In this document: one piece after another, positions 16,913 through 27,639 of the stretch
How the letters are laid out: every line of letters begins with the position of its first letter
How positions within the stretch are numbered: position 1 is the stretch's first letter
Source: Orbaceae bacterium ESL0727
Lineage (GTDB): Bacteria; Pseudomonadota; Gammaproteobacteria; Enterobacterales; Orbaceae
Direction: 5' to 3'
Length of the DNA: 64,000 bases
Assembly (NCBI GenBank): GCA_029433345.1
Contig: JAQTHY010000001.1
Coordinates: 1,178,001 to 1,242,000 of the forward strand
Notes under the pieces: generated by a model
The model's input: only the letters and a program-made list of their open reading frames with translations
Databases searched by the model: none
What the model was told of the DNA's origin: nothing
Program-made: the position numbers and the translations under genes

Positions 16913-18543
16913 TGGCATCTCAACGTAATATTTTAGTTATTGCTTTACTTTTTGTATCTTTCCTAATTTGGCAGGCATGGCAAAAAGATCATGAACCTAA
17001 GCCGCCCAAAGCCAACCAATTGACGCAGCAAATTGCCGGTGAAGAAGATTCATCTGTTGCACTTGCCATGGGTAAAGCCATTACCATTAAATCGGATGTG
17101 TTATCATTGACTGTGAATACTTATGGTGGTGATGTCCAAGCCGCACAGTTATTAAAATATGATCAAACACTGCGTTCAGGTACCCCTTTTCAATTATTAA
17201 CATCAACACCAGATTTTGTTTATGTTGCTGAGAGTGGTTTAACCGGTAAAGATGGTCCAGATAATGCATCACAGGGATCACATCGACCAATTTATCAAAC
17301 AACTCAAAATGACTATGTGTTAGCAGATGGTCAAGATGAATTACGTGTGCCATTAACCTATTCAGTCAATGGCGTTAATTACACAAAATATTATATTTTA
17401 CATCGTGGTAATTATGCCATTAATGTGCAATATGATATTGATAACCAAAGTAGTGCACCTGTAGAAGTGGCTATGTATGGTCAACTGAAACAGACGATTG
17501 ATTTACCGAGTGGTCAAACCACAGAAGGGGGCAGTGGACTTGGTTTGAGCGTTTTCCGCGGTACCGCTTATTCTAGTTCTAGCACGAATTATAGCAAATA
17601 CAGTTTTGATGATATCAAGAGTAAAGCGTTATCTGTTGAGACCCAAACAGGCTGGGTTGCTATGTTGCAACACTATTTTGCGTCGGCATGGGTACCTACA
17701 CAAGATCAAAATAATTTATTCTATACACGTGCAACTGCAAAAAATTCGCAAGCTACCATCGGTTTTAAAGGCGAAACAACTGTTGTGCCAGCGGGTAAAA
17801 CAGAATCGATTAATGCAAAATTATGGTTAGGCCCTGAAATCCAAAGCCAATTAAAAGAAACCGCTAATCATCTTGATTTAGTTGTTGATTATGGTTGGTT
17901 ATGGTTCTTGTCACAACCATTATTCTACCTATTGAATTTTATTCATAGTTTTGTCGGTAATTGGGGCTTAGCGATTATCATTATTACTTTTATTGTGCGC
18001 GGAATTTTATTCCCATTAACCCGTACACAATATCGTTCATTAGCTAAAATGAAGTTATTACAACCGCGTTTGCAAGCCTTGAAAGAGCGTTATGGTAATG
18101 ATCGTCAAAAAATGAGCCAAGAAACCATGGCATTGTATCGACAAGAAAAGGTCAATCCATTAGGTGGTTGCTTCCCATTATTGATTCAGATGCCGATCTT
18201 CTTATCACTATTTTATATGTTAGGTAATACGGTAGAGTTGCGTCATGCGCCATTTGCCTTCTGGATTCACGATTTATCAGCACAAGATCCTTACTATATT
18301 TTACCTTTATTAATGGGTGCGACCATGTTCTTAATTCAGAAGATGTCGCCTACAGCGGTGACCGATCCGCTGCAACAGAAATTGATGACATATATGCCAT
18401 TAATTTTCACCGTATTCTTTTTATGGTTCCCATCTGGTTTGGTATTATATTATATCGTGAGTAACTTATTCACGATTGCCCAACAACGTATTATTTATTG
18501 GGAACTTGAGAAGAAAGGGTTACATGAGAAGAAAAAGAAATAA
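16912..18543 (+). CDS. yidC: Membrane protein insertase YidC
   Basis: 543 residues. An N-terminal TM (about 5-22), a large periplasmic beta-domain (about 50-335), and a five-helix insertase core beginning near 345. The conserved Arg of the hydrophilic groove is in ITFIVRG. The cytoplasmic loop with the [17 protein letters not shown] segment and the [15 protein letters not shown] helix are typical. The lysine-rich tail ends GLHEKKKK. It inserts inner membrane proteins alone or with SecYEG. A terminator follows directly; mnmE, next in many relatives, is absent here. Confidence 0.97.
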   Translation: MASQRNILVIALLFVSFLIWQAWQKDHEPKPPKANQLTQQIAGEEDSSVALAMGKAITIKSDVLSLTVNTYGGDVQAAQLLKYDQTLRSGTPFQLLTSTPDFVYVAESGLTGKDGPDNASQGSHRPIYQTTQNDYVLADGQDELRVPLTYSVNGVNYTKYYILHRGNYAINVQYDIDNQSSAPVEVAMYGQLKQTIDLPSGQTTEGGSGLGLSVFRGTAYSSSSTNYSKYSFDDIKSKALSVETQTGWVAMLQHYFASAWVPTQDQNNLFYTRATAKNSQATIGFKGETTVVPAGKTESINAKLWLGPEIQSQLKETANHLDLVVDYGWLWFLSQPLFYLLNFIHSFVGNWGLAIIIITFIVRGILFPLTRTQYRSLAKMKLLQPRLQALKERYGNDRQKMSQETMALYRQEKVNPLGGCFPLLIQMPIFLSLFYMLGNTVELRHAPFAFWIHDLSAQDPYYILPLLMGATMFLIQKMSPTAVTDPLQQKLMTYMPLIFTVFFLWFPSGLVLYYIVSNLFTIAQQRIIYWELEKKGLHEKKKK

Positions 18544-18556
18544 GATTGATAGAATG

Positions 18557-18582
18557 AAAGGAGAGCCTAGCTCTCCTTTTTG
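18557..18582 (+). terminator. Rho-independent terminator after yidC
   Basis: Stem AAAGGAGAGC / GCTCTCCTTT with a CTA loop and a T-run, 14 bases after the yidC stop. Confidence 0.9.
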
Positions 18583-18691
18583 TTGATTGAGACTTATTTT
18601 CTTGTCGAGCTGAATTTGCTCGAAAATGTTGATTGAAATGGGTAGTAGTTCTGAAAGTTCTGAACATATATCAACTGAATGAGAATCAATA

Positions 18692-19495
18692 ATGAATATA
18701 GAAAAACAGAGATATTTACAGGGTGATGAAAAAGGATATTGGTTTGTCAGTTACCAAGGTAAATTATGGCTTCCTGATGGTGAAATTCCGGCAGGTACTG
18801 CAGCTGATTTTGGTTTTAGCGGACTTTTGGCGCAACCGATTGGTGAATGGCAAGGACAAACGGCGTGGCTAATATCGAAAGAGATGGCAAAGTCGATGAA
18901 CTCTATTCGTCCATTATTAAGGAATACCGATCCATCACTATTTTATATGGCTGGTCGGGCAGTACAGCTATCTGAGTTTTATCGTTCACATAAATATTGT
19001 GGTTACTGTGGGCATGAAATGTCCATTAGTCAAGTTGAATGGTGTTGCCTATGCCACCATTGTCACCAACGCTATTATCCGCAAATTTCCCCGTCTATCA
19101 TTGTTGCTATTCGCCACCAGAATAAAATTTTATTGGCCAAGCATCAGCGTCATAATCGAGAAAATCTTTATACCGTACTTGCTGGCTTTACTGAAATAGG
19201 CGAAACCATGGAAATGACTGTTGTTCGAGAAGTATTTGAAGAGACACAAATCAAAATTAAAAATATTCGTTATGTGACTTCGCAACCTTGGCCATTTCCT
19301 AATTCAATGATGATGGCTTATTTGGCTGAATATGAAAGCGGTGAAATTACGATTGATAATAATGAATTGGTGCAAGCAGATTGGTTTCATTACACAGAAT
19401 TACCTAAAATTCCAGAATATGGCACTGTAGCGAGGCGTTTGATTGAAGATACTATCGTACTTTGCCGTGAATATGATGAACATCATCAAGCATGA
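18692..19495 (+). CDS. nudC: NAD(H) diphosphatase / RNA decapping enzyme NudC
   Basis: 267 residues. Four zinc ligands C103, C106, C121 and C124; a Nudix box (165-187: G165, E171, R179-E180, E183-E184); and the NADH-pyrophosphatase motif SQPWPFP (197-203). It hydrolyses NADH to NMNH and AMP and removes NAD caps from RNA. An N-terminal domain (1-95) gives the dimer. Length and motifs match E. coli NudC (257). It stands alone. A partial copy of the dispersed repeat lies just upstream (18640-18667). Confidence 0.96.
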   Translation: MNIEKQRYLQGDEKGYWFVSYQGKLWLPDGEIPAGTAADFGFSGLLAQPIGEWQGQTAWLISKEMAKSMNSIRPLLRNTDPSLFYMAGRAVQLSEFYRSHKYCGYCGHEMSISQVEWCCLCHHCHQRYYPQISPSIIVAIRHQNKILLAKHQRHNRENLYTVLAGFTEIGETMEMTVVREVFEETQIKIKNIRYVTSQPWPFPNSMMMAYLAEYESGEITIDNNELVQADWFHYTELPKIPEYGTVARRLIEDTIVLCREYDEHHQA

Positions 19496-19585
19496 TAAAA
19501 GAAATAAGCTAAGTCGCTGATCAAATAAAGCGTGATAGTCAGTAACAATTCACGCTAAAGGCAAAATATCATTGCATCGAATTGC

Positions 19586-19611
19586 ATAAAAACGTTCTGA
19601 TTAAGAACGTT
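19586..19611 (-). terminator. Probable terminator for the lipoprotein gene
   Basis: On the minus strand AACGTTCT and AGAACGTT form an 8-bp stem followed by a short T-run. It lies about 90 bases past the lipoprotein stop. Confidence 0.5.
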
Positions 19612-19698
19612 CTTATGATCGTTATCGTGATAATTGATAACATTGAATAAAACAATTAACGTCCAAAGCGTAATCAAAAATAGGTGATGGATATTGCG

Positions 19699-20568
19699 CT
19701 ATTGATATTGAATAGTGCGGACGAGATTAACTGTTTTTGCTTCCTCACCTGTGGTGATACATTGTGCTGTAGTCCAATCATCATTCTCATTATAATCAGA
19801 ATACGTACATGTTTCAGTCGATTCGACTTCTTGTTCATTTTGTTGATTAATGATGATGTCGCCATTAGACGCTAATTTAAATGTTTTGACCACAGTCTGT
19901 GCTAACTGTTGATTTGCATTATAGATCACATTCTTTTCTTGTGAAAAGACAGGAAATTTTGTTTCGTCATCAACGGGCACATAAGCGGTATACAGTACCT
20001 GATCCACGCGATCTTGATCATAAATAATTTGACTACGGAAAATAATATTATTGCCGATAAAATGCGATAATACGGTTTCAATTAAATGACCTTGTTCGTC
20101 AAATTCTGATCGCGCAACAATATCACCCTCTGAATTTTTCATACCCAAAATATTTTTGATATTATCAAACGTAATATCGTATATGGTTTTATTATCTTTG
20201 ACTTGGTAGAGGTATTTCCCTGTCTCGTAATTTACTTCTGCATGTAAATCTTGCAAATTATAACTAGCAACGTAGCCTTGAGCATTATAGGTGATCTCTT
20301 TTTCGCCTTGCCCGGTAACGCTTTGTTGTTTAATCAGTTTATGATTGGGGAGTAATTCTGGTTCAGTATGGAAGAGATAGCTGTTAATCACACCAACCGT
20401 GAGAGCTGATGTCGGGGCTGTAGGTGTGGTTGATTCGGATGATGTCGTGGTTTGTTCTGTCGCAGATTGTTGTTCTGATTTTGGTTCTGGAGATTTTTTA
20501 TCGCAACCTGTACTCATGATTACCATACCGCATAAACATAAATACACAAGGCGAGAATAAGTTTTCAT
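19699..20568 (-). CDS. Putative lipoprotein of unknown function
   Basis: 289 residues. An N-terminal signal of about 20 residues ends in a lipobox (MSTGC, lipidated Cys22), followed by a flexible Ser/Thr/Glu-rich linker to about residue 50. The remainder has several short segments of the form YNAQGYVASY, DEQGHLIETV and YETGKYLYQV, reminiscent of the YD/RHS-like beta-repeats of secreted and surface proteins, although weak. It probably sits in the outer membrane or on the periplasmic side of a membrane. I recognise no named homologue. It is a single gene with a terminator-like hairpin behind it. Confidence 0.75.
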   Translation of the reverse strand: MKTYSRLVYLCLCGMVIMSTGCDKKSPEPKSEQQSATEQTTTSSESTTPTAPTSALTVGVINSYLFHTEPELLPNHKLIKQQSVTGQGEKEITYNAQGYVASYNLQDLHAEVNYETGKYLYQVKDNKTIYDITFDNIKNILGMKNSEGDIVARSEFDEQGHLIETVLSHFIGNNIIFRSQIIYDQDRVDQVLYTAYVPVDDETKFPVFSQEKNVIYNANQQLAQTVVKTFKLASNGDIIINQQNEQEVESTETCTYSDYNENDDWTTAQCITTGEEAKTVNLVRTIQYQ

Positions 20569-21023
20569 AACTTGATCCTATTAATAATAAAGTGGGTAAT
20601 AATATAACCTATTTTTATAATAAATCACGTTATCAACGTGATGCGCATTAAGCTGAACTCTTCGCACCTAAGCTAGCAAACTTAAGCGCATAATGCAAAG
20701 ATAAATGGTTTCCTTTAACCATGACAAGGCAACCGCGAGTTATTGATGGGTAGCGGAGCGAACAGTGTATGGCTAATGATTAAGCGTATGACCGGCTTTT
20801 TTACTGCAAGGTTGCTTAGATTCTAGTTCTTTCTCTTACCTTTAAGAACAGTCGTTAATCTATCATTAATCTGCCGATAACTTATCCTACGTTTGTATCT
20901 GCTGCCGGATTGGCGTAGCCGAGATAAAAGCGCGTACCTTATCACTTATTGCTTTATCACTTATTGGTTTTCCGTCTACTTTTATGGGTAAGGCGTATCT
21001 GGCAATATGTATCTAATCGCTAA
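20569..21023. other. Gap with no gene seen
   Basis: 455 bases. It is richer in GC than most gaps here. The only structure I see is a 15-bp direct repeat, TTATCACTTATTGCT then TTATCACTTATTGGT (20939-20968). It may hold a decayed gene, but no frame of convincing length is left. Confidence 0.35.
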
Positions 21024-21794
21024 TTAAGGATGAGAACAAAAAATGGCTAATGCATTGCAATTCCATGTTTCCATCATTTGGCACCAAGCCCGACGCCATT
21101 TACTGACCGTATTGGCGTTGAGTTGTAATGCTTGGCTAATTTGCAGATTATTGTATCCAGCGACCAACAAGTCGATAAATTTTAGCCATAAATCGGTATG
21201 CGGTAAACGATTAAGTGGTGTATTGCCTAATAAATTAAAATTACACGCGCAAGATTTACAACGATAAGCTGCTCTTGCTCCTATTTTAACCGTATCATGC
21301 GACGAACAATGGATACAATTTATTTTTTCAGCAGATAATAATTGTCTGATTTTATCATGCACAATTTGTTTTTGTTGCTTAATGGTTGGGGATATTGCGG
21401 TGTACTGGCGGTTCTTATACCAGTTGTGGAGGGTCGGATAGTGCTGTTGTAAATAGGCAATCAATGCGTGATCACGACGCATCACTTTTTCAAGTGAACA
21501 GCCTAAATTCTTAGCAATAGTTTGATAACTTTGGTTTTGTATACGATTTTCAAAGATGATTTTTAACCAATTAAAAGGAATTAAGCGATTAAAAGGCGTA
21601 TGCGTAGCCGAGGTCGAATATTTGTGACAAGCTTTACAACGATAGGTATAGGTAGATCGAGAACGGCTAACAAAAAATTGATCATTTCCACAAAATGGAC
21701 AGATTTTAATTTGCTGTAAGGTGATTTTTTCTAAATCGCCATAAAATGCGTTAAGTTGGCTATGTAGCTCGGCAGGGATGAATTCTGAGATCAT
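21024..21794 (-). CDS. Duplicated zinc-ribbon/HTH protein (DUF746-like)
   Basis: 256 residues from the ATG at 21794, which has AAGGA upstream. The protein is an internal duplication: zinc ribbon 1 (C32/C35, C53/C56), TPFNRL and a helix-turn-helix (about 75-108); then zinc ribbon 2 (C160/C163, C179/C182), TPLNRL and a second helix-turn-helix (about 202-236). The zinc ribbons resemble those at the N-terminus of IS1/IS1595-type transposases, and the arrangement fits the DUF746 family, but no DDE catalytic domain is present. It is probably a DNA-binding protein of transposon ancestry. Function unknown. Confidence 0.65.
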   Translation of the reverse strand: MISEFIPAELHSQLNAFYGDLEKITLQQIKICPFCGNDQFFVSRSRSTYTYRCKACHKYSTSATHTPFNRLIPFNWLKIIFENRIQNQSYQTIAKNLGCSLEKVMRRDHALIAYLQQHYPTLHNWYKNRQYTAISPTIKQQKQIVHDKIRQLLSAEKINCIHCSSHDTVKIGARAAYRCKSCACNFNLLGNTPLNRLPHTDLWLKFIDLLVAGYNNLQISQALQLNANTVSKWRRAWCQMMETWNCNALAIFCSHP

Positions 21795-22099
21795 GGTCAA
21801 TTCCTTTATCGACTTACTTGTACAGATAGTATCAGATTGTGACATAAACATATAGTATTGCTAACACTTTTTTACACATATTTTATTGAGTATTCATATT
21901 GTTAGCATATAGTTATTCCGTTATTAATCTACTGTAAATATCGATGAAGAAATCAGCGATGCCAGCATAGTGAATAATATAGTGAATAATTTAGTATCGG
22001 TTTTATCGATTACTTAATTACATAATATTTCTACTGCAATTTGTGGCTAATTTTCGCTATAATTCACGCTACACATCATAACAAAAATAATTAATCGAT
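21795..22099. other. Divergent gap upstream of the DUF746-like and MFS genes
   Basis: 305 bases. A partial copy of the dispersed repeat (ACATAAACATATAGTA) starts at 21842. An exact 12-bp tandem repeat, ATAGTGAATAAT twice, lies at 21967-21990. The promoters of both flanking genes must be here. Confidence 0.45.
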
Positions 22100-23464
22100 A
22101 TGTTTAAATCAACTGTAACTTGTACCCATTATCGTTGGTGGGTGATTGGGTTTATTTTTATTATTTATACCGTCGCCAACGCTGATCGCGCCAATATTGG
22201 TTTTGCGTTGCCCTACATTCAAAAAGAGTTCGAACTCAGTAATACGACTGCTGGCATTATTGTTAGCTTATTTTTCCTTGGCTACTCTTTAAATCAGATC
22301 CCTTCAGGTATGCTGACCAGCAAATTTGGCGTGCGCAAAGCCTATACGGGCGGAATGTTATTCACTTCATTCTTTACGATTTTAATGGGAATCATTGATT
22401 CTGTCTGGGCGATTAAAATTTGTCGCCTATTGGTGGGAATTGCCGAAGCGCCTGTGGCCGTTGGTTCGAGTGTGACGATTAATAACTGGTTTCCACAAAA
22501 AGAAAAGGGAACGGCTGCCGGTATTTATCTCGCCAGTTCTAAAGTCGGGCCTTTGATTGTTCCCCCTCTTTGTGCGTGGATTATTATGCATTATAGTTGG
22601 CACTATATTTTCCTATTTTTTTCGATACCGGGTCTGATTGGTGCCATCTTTTGGTATGTCATGGTCCACAATAAACCGGAAGAAAGTCCGTTTGTTTCAA
22701 AGTCAGAAGTTGATTATATTCATCAAGATGATCATCAAAATAGTGCGGCTGTGATCCAAACTTGTGATCAAACTAAATCGGGAAAAGATTCTTTTTTATC
22801 ATCCAGTCATCATACGTGGTTAGATAAATTGATCCGAACTAAAGCGGTCGAACCGTTAGTTAATACTCGACAAGTTTTCCGTTGTTGGGATATTTATGGC
22901 ATCGCTTTTGGTTATTTTTTTATGGTAGGGACCGTGAGTGTGTTAATGGCATGGTTACCTAAATACCTGATTCAGGAAAGGCAAATTGCCATAATGAGCT
23001 CTGCTGTTTTATCTGCCTCACCTTTTTTAGGCACTGTGTTGGGGAATTTTTTAGGCGGATTCCTGTCAGATAATCTTTTTAGTAAACGTCGCAAGCCACT
23101 GATGATTATCAGTTCTATTTCGACCAGCTTCACCATGTACGCGTTAGTTTATGCGCCGGAAAATATCTTCTATTTAGGAACGTTACTTTTTGTGACCGGT
23201 TTTTTACTGGCATTGGGCTATTCTGCCTTTATTGTCTACCCAATGGGGCGTGTGAATAAAACCAGTTATCCAACCGCTTTTGCTATCATTAATATGGGCG
23301 GGCAACTTGGCGGTATGGCGGCACCTTTAATTGTTGGGATTATTCTTGATCATTTTAATTGGGATGCAGTCTTTGCGACTTTAGCAGTAGGATCATTTTG
23401 TTGTCTGATTTTAGTGTTATCAGTCATTGAACCTAAACCTGTCGAATCTATCTATAGAACCTAA
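22100..23464 (+). CDS. MFS transporter, anion:cation symporter (ACS)-like
   Basis: 454 residues with about 12 membrane helices and a cytoplasmic loop (about 195-260) in the middle. The N-terminal segment NADRANIGFALPYIQKEF and the GYSLNQIPSG motif of helix 2, followed by the loop FGVRKAY, are typical of the ACS family (sugar acids such as galactonate, glucarate, hexuronates or phthalate-type acids). The substrate cannot be told from sequence. There is no neighbouring catabolic operon to help. It lies divergent from the DUF746-like gene. Confidence 0.85.
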   Translation: MFKSTVTCTHYRWWVIGFIFIIYTVANADRANIGFALPYIQKEFELSNTTAGIIVSLFFLGYSLNQIPSGMLTSKFGVRKAYTGGMLFTSFFTILMGIIDSVWAIKICRLLVGIAEAPVAVGSSVTINNWFPQKEKGTAAGIYLASSKVGPLIVPPLCAWIIMHYSWHYIFLFFSIPGLIGAIFWYVMVHNKPEESPFVSKSEVDYIHQDDHQNSAAVIQTCDQTKSGKDSFLSSSHHTWLDKLIRTKAVEPLVNTRQVFRCWDIYGIAFGYFFMVGTVSVLMAWLPKYLIQERQIAIMSSAVLSASPFLGTVLGNFLGGFLSDNLFSKRRKPLMIISSISTSFTMYALVYAPENIFYLGTLLFVTGFLLALGYSAFIVYPMGRVNKTSYPTAFAIINMGGQLGGMAAPLIVGIILDHFNWDAVFATLAVGSFCCLILVLSVIEPKPVESIYRT

Positions 23465-23470
23465 ATCTAT

Positions 23471-23522
23471 CATAAACATTTTACATAAATATTTGGCATA
23501 AACATTTCACATAAACATAGTA
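23471..23522. repeat. 13-bp tandem repeat, 4 copies
   Basis: CATAAACATTTTA, CATAAATATTTGG, CATAAACATTTCA and CATAAACATAGTA in direct succession, right after the MFS gene. The last unit is also the start of the dispersed repeat copy at 23509-23536. Confidence 0.7.
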
Positions 23523-23536
23523 TAGTACTGAAACAT
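23509..23536 (+). repeat. Dispersed intergenic repeat, copy 2 (diverged)
   Basis: Same length and ends as the other copies (ACATAAAC at the left, CTGAAACAT at the right) with changes in the middle. It lies 44 bases after the MFS stop. A hairpin ATATCAGAG/CTCTGATAT follows at 23550-23573 without a U-tract. No gene is seen in the rest of the 341-base gap. Confidence 0.6.
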
Positions 23537-23805
23537 TCAAATAAAATAGATATCAGAGATTGACCTCTGATATGCGAATGACTTGAGTTTAGCTTAATCT
23601 TAGCCTTAACGTTGACTGTAAAATGAAAGGTAAAACGACAGAACGATTATGCATCAACTTATGTAGGTAAGAAGCCTAAGTTTTTGATAACAGTTGGTGC
23701 AATAAAATAGTCATCATTGAATGATAATGGGTATATCATAAAAATTATGATATGCTTAGATAAAAGCGTGTTTCCTATATCGTATTTGCTGACAGGATAT
23801 CCACC

Positions 23806-26280
23806 ATGATAAACGATCCTTTTTTTGAACGTGAAGCTAAAAAATATGACTCCCCGATAGCGAGCCGTGAACTCATTTTGGATTATCTTCAGAAAGAAGG
23901 TAAACCAGCTAATTTAGATAAAATTGCGAAGGCGATGGCTATCACAGATGATGAGCAAAAAAATGCGCTGCACCGCCGTTTGCGGGCGATGGAGCGTGAT
24001 GGGCAATTGGTTTTTACGCGCCGCAAATGTTATGCATTGCCCGAAAAATTAGATATGGTCAAAGGTAGCGTTATTGCGCATAGAGATGGTTTCGGTTTTT
24101 TACGGGTAGAAGGTAATCCTGTCGATTATTATTTAGCGCCTGATCAGATGAAAAAAGTGCTGCAAGGTGATGTAGTGCTAGCGCAGCCGATGGCAAATGA
24201 GTATCGAGGTAAACCCGAAGCGCGAATTGTGCGAATATTAGAACCCCGCAATAATCAAATTGTCGGGCGCTACTTTATTGAGCAGGGTGTCGGTTTTGTG
24301 GTGCCAGATGACAGCCGTTTGAATTTCGACATTTTGATTGCCGGTAAACCAAATATGACTGTTCGTATGGGATCGGTGGTGGTGGTTGAGTTACAACAAA
24401 GACCGCAACGACATCAAAAAGCAGTGGGTGTGATTAAAGAAGTCCTAGGCGAAATCATGGGTACCAATTTAGCCATAGATATTGCATTACGTAATCACGA
24501 TATCCCTTATGAAACACCAAAAGCCGTGGAAAAAGAGGTCAGCAAATTTGCCGAACAGGTACCCGAAAAGGCCAAAAAAGGTCGTCAAGATCTCCGCGAC
24601 TTACCCTTGGTGACCATTGATGGCGAAGATGCCCGTGATTTTGATGATGCTGTTTTTTGTCAGAAGAACCGGGGCGGTGGTTATCGATTATGGGTAGCGA
24701 TTGCTGATGTTAGTTATTATGTCAGACCGGGCAAGGCATTAGATAAAGATGCCTGTTTACGTGGGACATCTGTCTATTTCCCTTCGCGAGTTATTCCGAT
24801 GCTACCGGAAGCGTTATCCAATGGACTTTGTTCCCTCAATCCACAAGTTGATCGCCTCTGTTTTGTCTGCGAAATGACGATTTCGAACAGAGGTCGTATT
24901 ACCTCTTATCAATTTTATGAAGCGGTGATGAATTCACATGCACGCCTTACCTATCACAAGGTGGCACAGATTTTAGACGGCGATACTGAATTGCGTCAGC
25001 ATTATCAAACATTAGTCCCGCATCTTGAAAATCTCTATGGTCTATATCGCGTTCTTGATAAAGCGCGTGAAATACGCGGCGCGATTGGGTTTGAATCGGA
25101 AGAACCTAAATTTATCTTTAATGCAGATAAACGCATTGAAAGCATTGAACTTGTTGAACGCAATGTCGCGCATAAAATTATTGAAGAATGCATGATTGCA
25201 GCCAATGTGTCGGCGGCTAAGATGGTGATCAAACATCATATGCCGTCACTCTTTCGGGTACATGATAAACCTGATGCTGAACGTATCAATAATTTACGCA
25301 GTGTACTTAGCGAACTTGGTCTCACCTTGGAAGGCGGTAATGAACCTTCGCCTAAAGATATCGCGAAATTAATGCAGACAGTCGAAGCACGCCCTGATCA
25401 TGAGATGTTGCAAACATTGATTTTGCGGTCGATGAAACAAGCGATTTATGATCCTGAAAATCGGGGACATTTTGGTTTAGCGTTAGCGGAATACGGCCAT
25501 TTTACCTCACCGATTCGCCGTTACCCAGATTTGCTATTGCACCGTTCGATCAAATGGATTTTAGATCAAGAGCACGACAAAGTGAGCAAAACTGGGGGAC
25601 ATCTTTATACGGTTGATGAAATGCTCTATTTTGGCGAACATTGCTCGATGACCGAACGTAGAGCGGATGAAGCGGTACGTGATGTTGAAGATTGGTTAAA
25701 ATGCGATTATATGCGCGATCATGTTGGCGAATTGTTTAATGGTACCATTGTGAGCGTCGCAAATTTTGGCTTTTTTGTTCGACTTGATGATCTGTTTATT
25801 GATGGGTTGGTACATGTCTCATCATTGGAAAACGATTATTATATTTTCGATGCCGCACATAACCGTTTAGTCGGCGAAAATAGCCGATTTACTTATCGCC
25901 TAGGCGATAAAGTGCAAGTCAGAGTGGAAAACGTCAATCCGGATGAACGGAAAATTGATTTCGCCTTAGTCGGTAGCGACAATAAACCTAAACGACAAGG
26001 TAAAACCGCGCGAGATAAAATAGCCAAAGGTAATCAGTCTAAAGGTAAGCAATCTAAAGCGACGCGTGCTAAAGGTAGCCTAGCTAAAGATGTTCGCTCT
26101 CAAGCGAGTCGTGCTAAAGAGGGGCGATCTCAAGAAAATCAATCTAAAGGAATGAGCGCCAAAGATTCCATGGCAAAAAAGGCAATAGAGAAGCAGAGCA
26201 AAGCGCAAGGAAAAAAACGACGTCAGGCAGAGCAAAAAAACAGCGAACTAAAAAGGAAACAACGAAAAAGAGATGAGTGA
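23806..26280 (+). CDS. rnr: Ribonuclease R
   Basis: 824 residues. N-terminal winged helix (about 20-85), two cold-shock domains, the RNB catalytic domain with the acidic cluster [12 protein letters not shown], a C-terminal S1 domain (about 640-725) and a basic tail. It is a processive 3'-5' exonuclease able to digest structured RNA, acting in mRNA and rRNA quality control. The tail (about 735-824) has roughly ten repeats of a (Q/R/M)(S/A)K(E/G/D)-like unit, lower in complexity than the E. coli tail. The end overlaps rlmB by eight bases, so translation is probably coupled. Confidence 0.96.
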   Translation: MINDPFFEREAKKYDSPIASRELILDYLQKEGKPANLDKIAKAMAITDDEQKNALHRRLRAMERDGQLVFTRRKCYALPEKLDMVKGSVIAHRDGFGFLRVEGNPVDYYLAPDQMKKVLQGDVVLAQPMANEYRGKPEARIVRILEPRNNQIVGRYFIEQGVGFVVPDDSRLNFDILIAGKPNMTVRMGSVVVVELQQRPQRHQKAVGVIKEVLGEIMGTNLAIDIALRNHDIPYETPKAVEKEVSKFAEQVPEKAKKGRQDLRDLPLVTIDGEDARDFDDAVFCQKNRGGGYRLWVAIADVSYYVRPGKALDKDACLRGTSVYFPSRVIPMLPEALSNGLCSLNPQVDRLCFVCEMTISNRGRITSYQFYEAVMNSHARLTYHKVAQILDGDTELRQHYQTLVPHLENLYGLYRVLDKAREIRGAIGFESEEPKFIFNADKRIESIELVERNVAHKIIEECMIAANVSAAKMVIKHHMPSLFRVHDKPDAERINNLRSVLSELGLTLEGGNEPSPKDIAKLMQTVEARPDHEMLQTLILRSMKQAIYDPENRGHFGLALAEYGHFTSPIRRYPDLLLHRSIKWILDQEHDKVSKTGGHLYTVDEMLYFGEHCSMTERRADEAVRDVEDWLKCDYMRDHVGELFNGTIVSVANFGFFVRLDDLFIDGLVHVSSLENDYYIFDAAHNRLVGENSRFTYRLGDKVQVRVENVNPDERKIDFALVGSDNKPKRQGKTARDKIAKGNQSKGKQSKATRAKGSLAKDVRSQASRAKEGRSQENQSKGMSAKDSMAKKAIEKQSKAQGKKRRQAEQKNSELKRKQRKRDE

Positions 26281-27019
26281 GATAGTTTATGGAACACACG
26301 CGATTACCGCGTTGTTAGCACGTTCACCAGAACGTATCATTGAAGTGTACTTGGCCAAAGGGTATGAAGATAAAAAACGGTTACCCTTGCTCCAAGAGCT
26401 GGAACAATTAGGCTTATCAATCAAAATAGCCAATCGCCAATGGTTAGATGAACAAACCAAAAGTGGTGTTCATCAGGGCATAATGGCATTTGTAAAAGAG
26501 AGCCGTGGTTATCATGACAATGATCTTCCTACATTAATAGCACAAAGCAAGACGCCGTTTATTCTGATTTTAGATGGCGTGACTGATCCGCATAATTTAG
26601 GTGCCTGTATTCGTACTGCCGATGCGGTGGGCATCGATTTTATTATTGTACCAAAAGATCGTTCAGCGCCAATGAATGCGACGGTGCAAAAAGTGGCGTG
26701 TGGGGCCGCTGAAAGTATACCGGTTGTGCGTGTGACCAATTTAGCTCGCACCATGCGACTGTTAAAAGAAGAGTATCAGGTCTGGATTGTCGGGACTGCT
26801 GGCGAAGCCAAAAATACCCTTTATCAAACTCATCTTGGTACACCAAATACCAGTTTGGCGCTTGTCATGGGCGCAGAAGGTGAGGGCATGCGCCGTTTAA
26901 CGAAAGAACATTGTGACGAATTAGTCAGTATTCCAATGGCAGGGATTGTTTCTTCTCTGAATGTTTCGGTTGCAACAGGAGTCTGTCTGTTTGAAATTGT
27001 TAGGCAGCGATTAAGTTAA
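26273..27019 (+). CDS. rlmB: 23S rRNA (guanosine-2251-2'-O)-methyltransferase RlmB
   Basis: 248 residues. An N-terminal L30-like substrate-binding domain (about 1-75) and a SPOUT methyltransferase domain with motif 1 ([16 protein letters not shown]), motif 2 ([12 protein letters not shown]) and motif 3 ([18 protein letters not shown]). It methylates G2251 in the peptidyl-transferase P loop. It follows rnr as in E. coli, starting inside the last codons of rnr. Confidence 0.96.
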   Translation: MSEIVYGTHAITALLARSPERIIEVYLAKGYEDKKRLPLLQELEQLGLSIKIANRQWLDEQTKSGVHQGIMAFVKESRGYHDNDLPTLIAQSKTPFILILDGVTDPHNLGACIRTADAVGIDFIIVPKDRSAPMNATVQKVACGAAESIPVVRVTNLARTMRLLKEEYQVWIVGTAGEAKNTLYQTHLGTPNTSLALVMGAEGEGMRRLTKEHCDELVSIPMAGIVSSLNVSVATGVCLFEIVRQRLS

Positions 27020-27222
27020 TGGATGATTGCTGAAAACTTGATAGCGCAAGTGTGGTAAATTCTCTCTTTTATGTTCTGATGATATTTTTATTTTGATGAC
27101 ATTTTATTTTAGGCACGCATAACTGAGTGGAATAAAGTTACTGCGCTTGATAATAACAAGGATAATGTGGTGATTTTAATCAAAATGAAGGCGCCATCAT
27201 CAGAAAATAGTTCAATTATGGG

Positions 27223-27251
27223 TTGCAATTTATTTTAAATGCAGATATAAT
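27223..27251 (+). promoter_or_regulatory. Promoter of tRNA-fMet (and rimP operon)
   Basis: TTGCAA (27223-27228), a 17-base spacer and a perfect TATAAT (27246-27251), 13 bases before the tRNA. A C-rich discriminator (TCCCCACC) follows, as expected of stringently controlled stable-RNA promoters. Confidence 0.75.
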
Positions 27252-27264
27252 CCCCACCATCTAG

Positions 27265-27341
<77 letters not shown>

Positions 27342-27350
27342 CTTAATTTT

Positions 27351-27401
27351 TCATCTATAAAATTATTTCGTTTATAAAATTGTTTCATTTATAAAATAAG
27401 T
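27351..27401. repeat. 17-bp tandem repeat, 3 copies
   Basis: TCATCTATAAAATTATT, TCGTTTATAAAATTGTT and TCATTTATAAAATAAGT follow each other ten bases after the tRNA-fMet gene. Confidence 0.7.
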
Positions 27402-27458
27402 TAGTTTTTATGTGAAAATCGGTATCAAGTGGCTCCATTATTGAGATTTTTTGAATGT

Positions 27459-27483
27459 AGCCTCGCATGTCGAGGTTTTTTTG
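27459..27483 (+). terminator. Terminator between tRNA-fMet and rimP
   Basis: Stem CCTCG/CGAGG with a short CATGT loop followed by seven T residues. A second, weaker hairpin GGGC/GCCC with a T-run lies at 27598-27617, just before the rimP ribosome binding site. The latter may act as a leader attenuator for the nusA operon, which in E. coli is autoregulated. No gene is seen in 27342-27639. Confidence 0.7.
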
Positions 27484-27639
27484 TGTTTGTAATTTAGACT
27501 TATTATCGCCGGAGAAATCAATATAAGTAGGCAGGTAGAGGGCGAATGTGTGAGAATCTCTTTACCTACATCGTGATAATAAGAATAAGGAAAAGTTGGG
27601 CTTTATGCCCTTTTTTTATTTTATGCTGTGGAGGTTTTT

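Noticed and set aside
25035-25239. Minus-strand open frames inside rnr, nusA, infB, clpX and lon
   Set aside because: They are antisense shadows of well-recognised genes, without ribosome binding sites or recognisable products.
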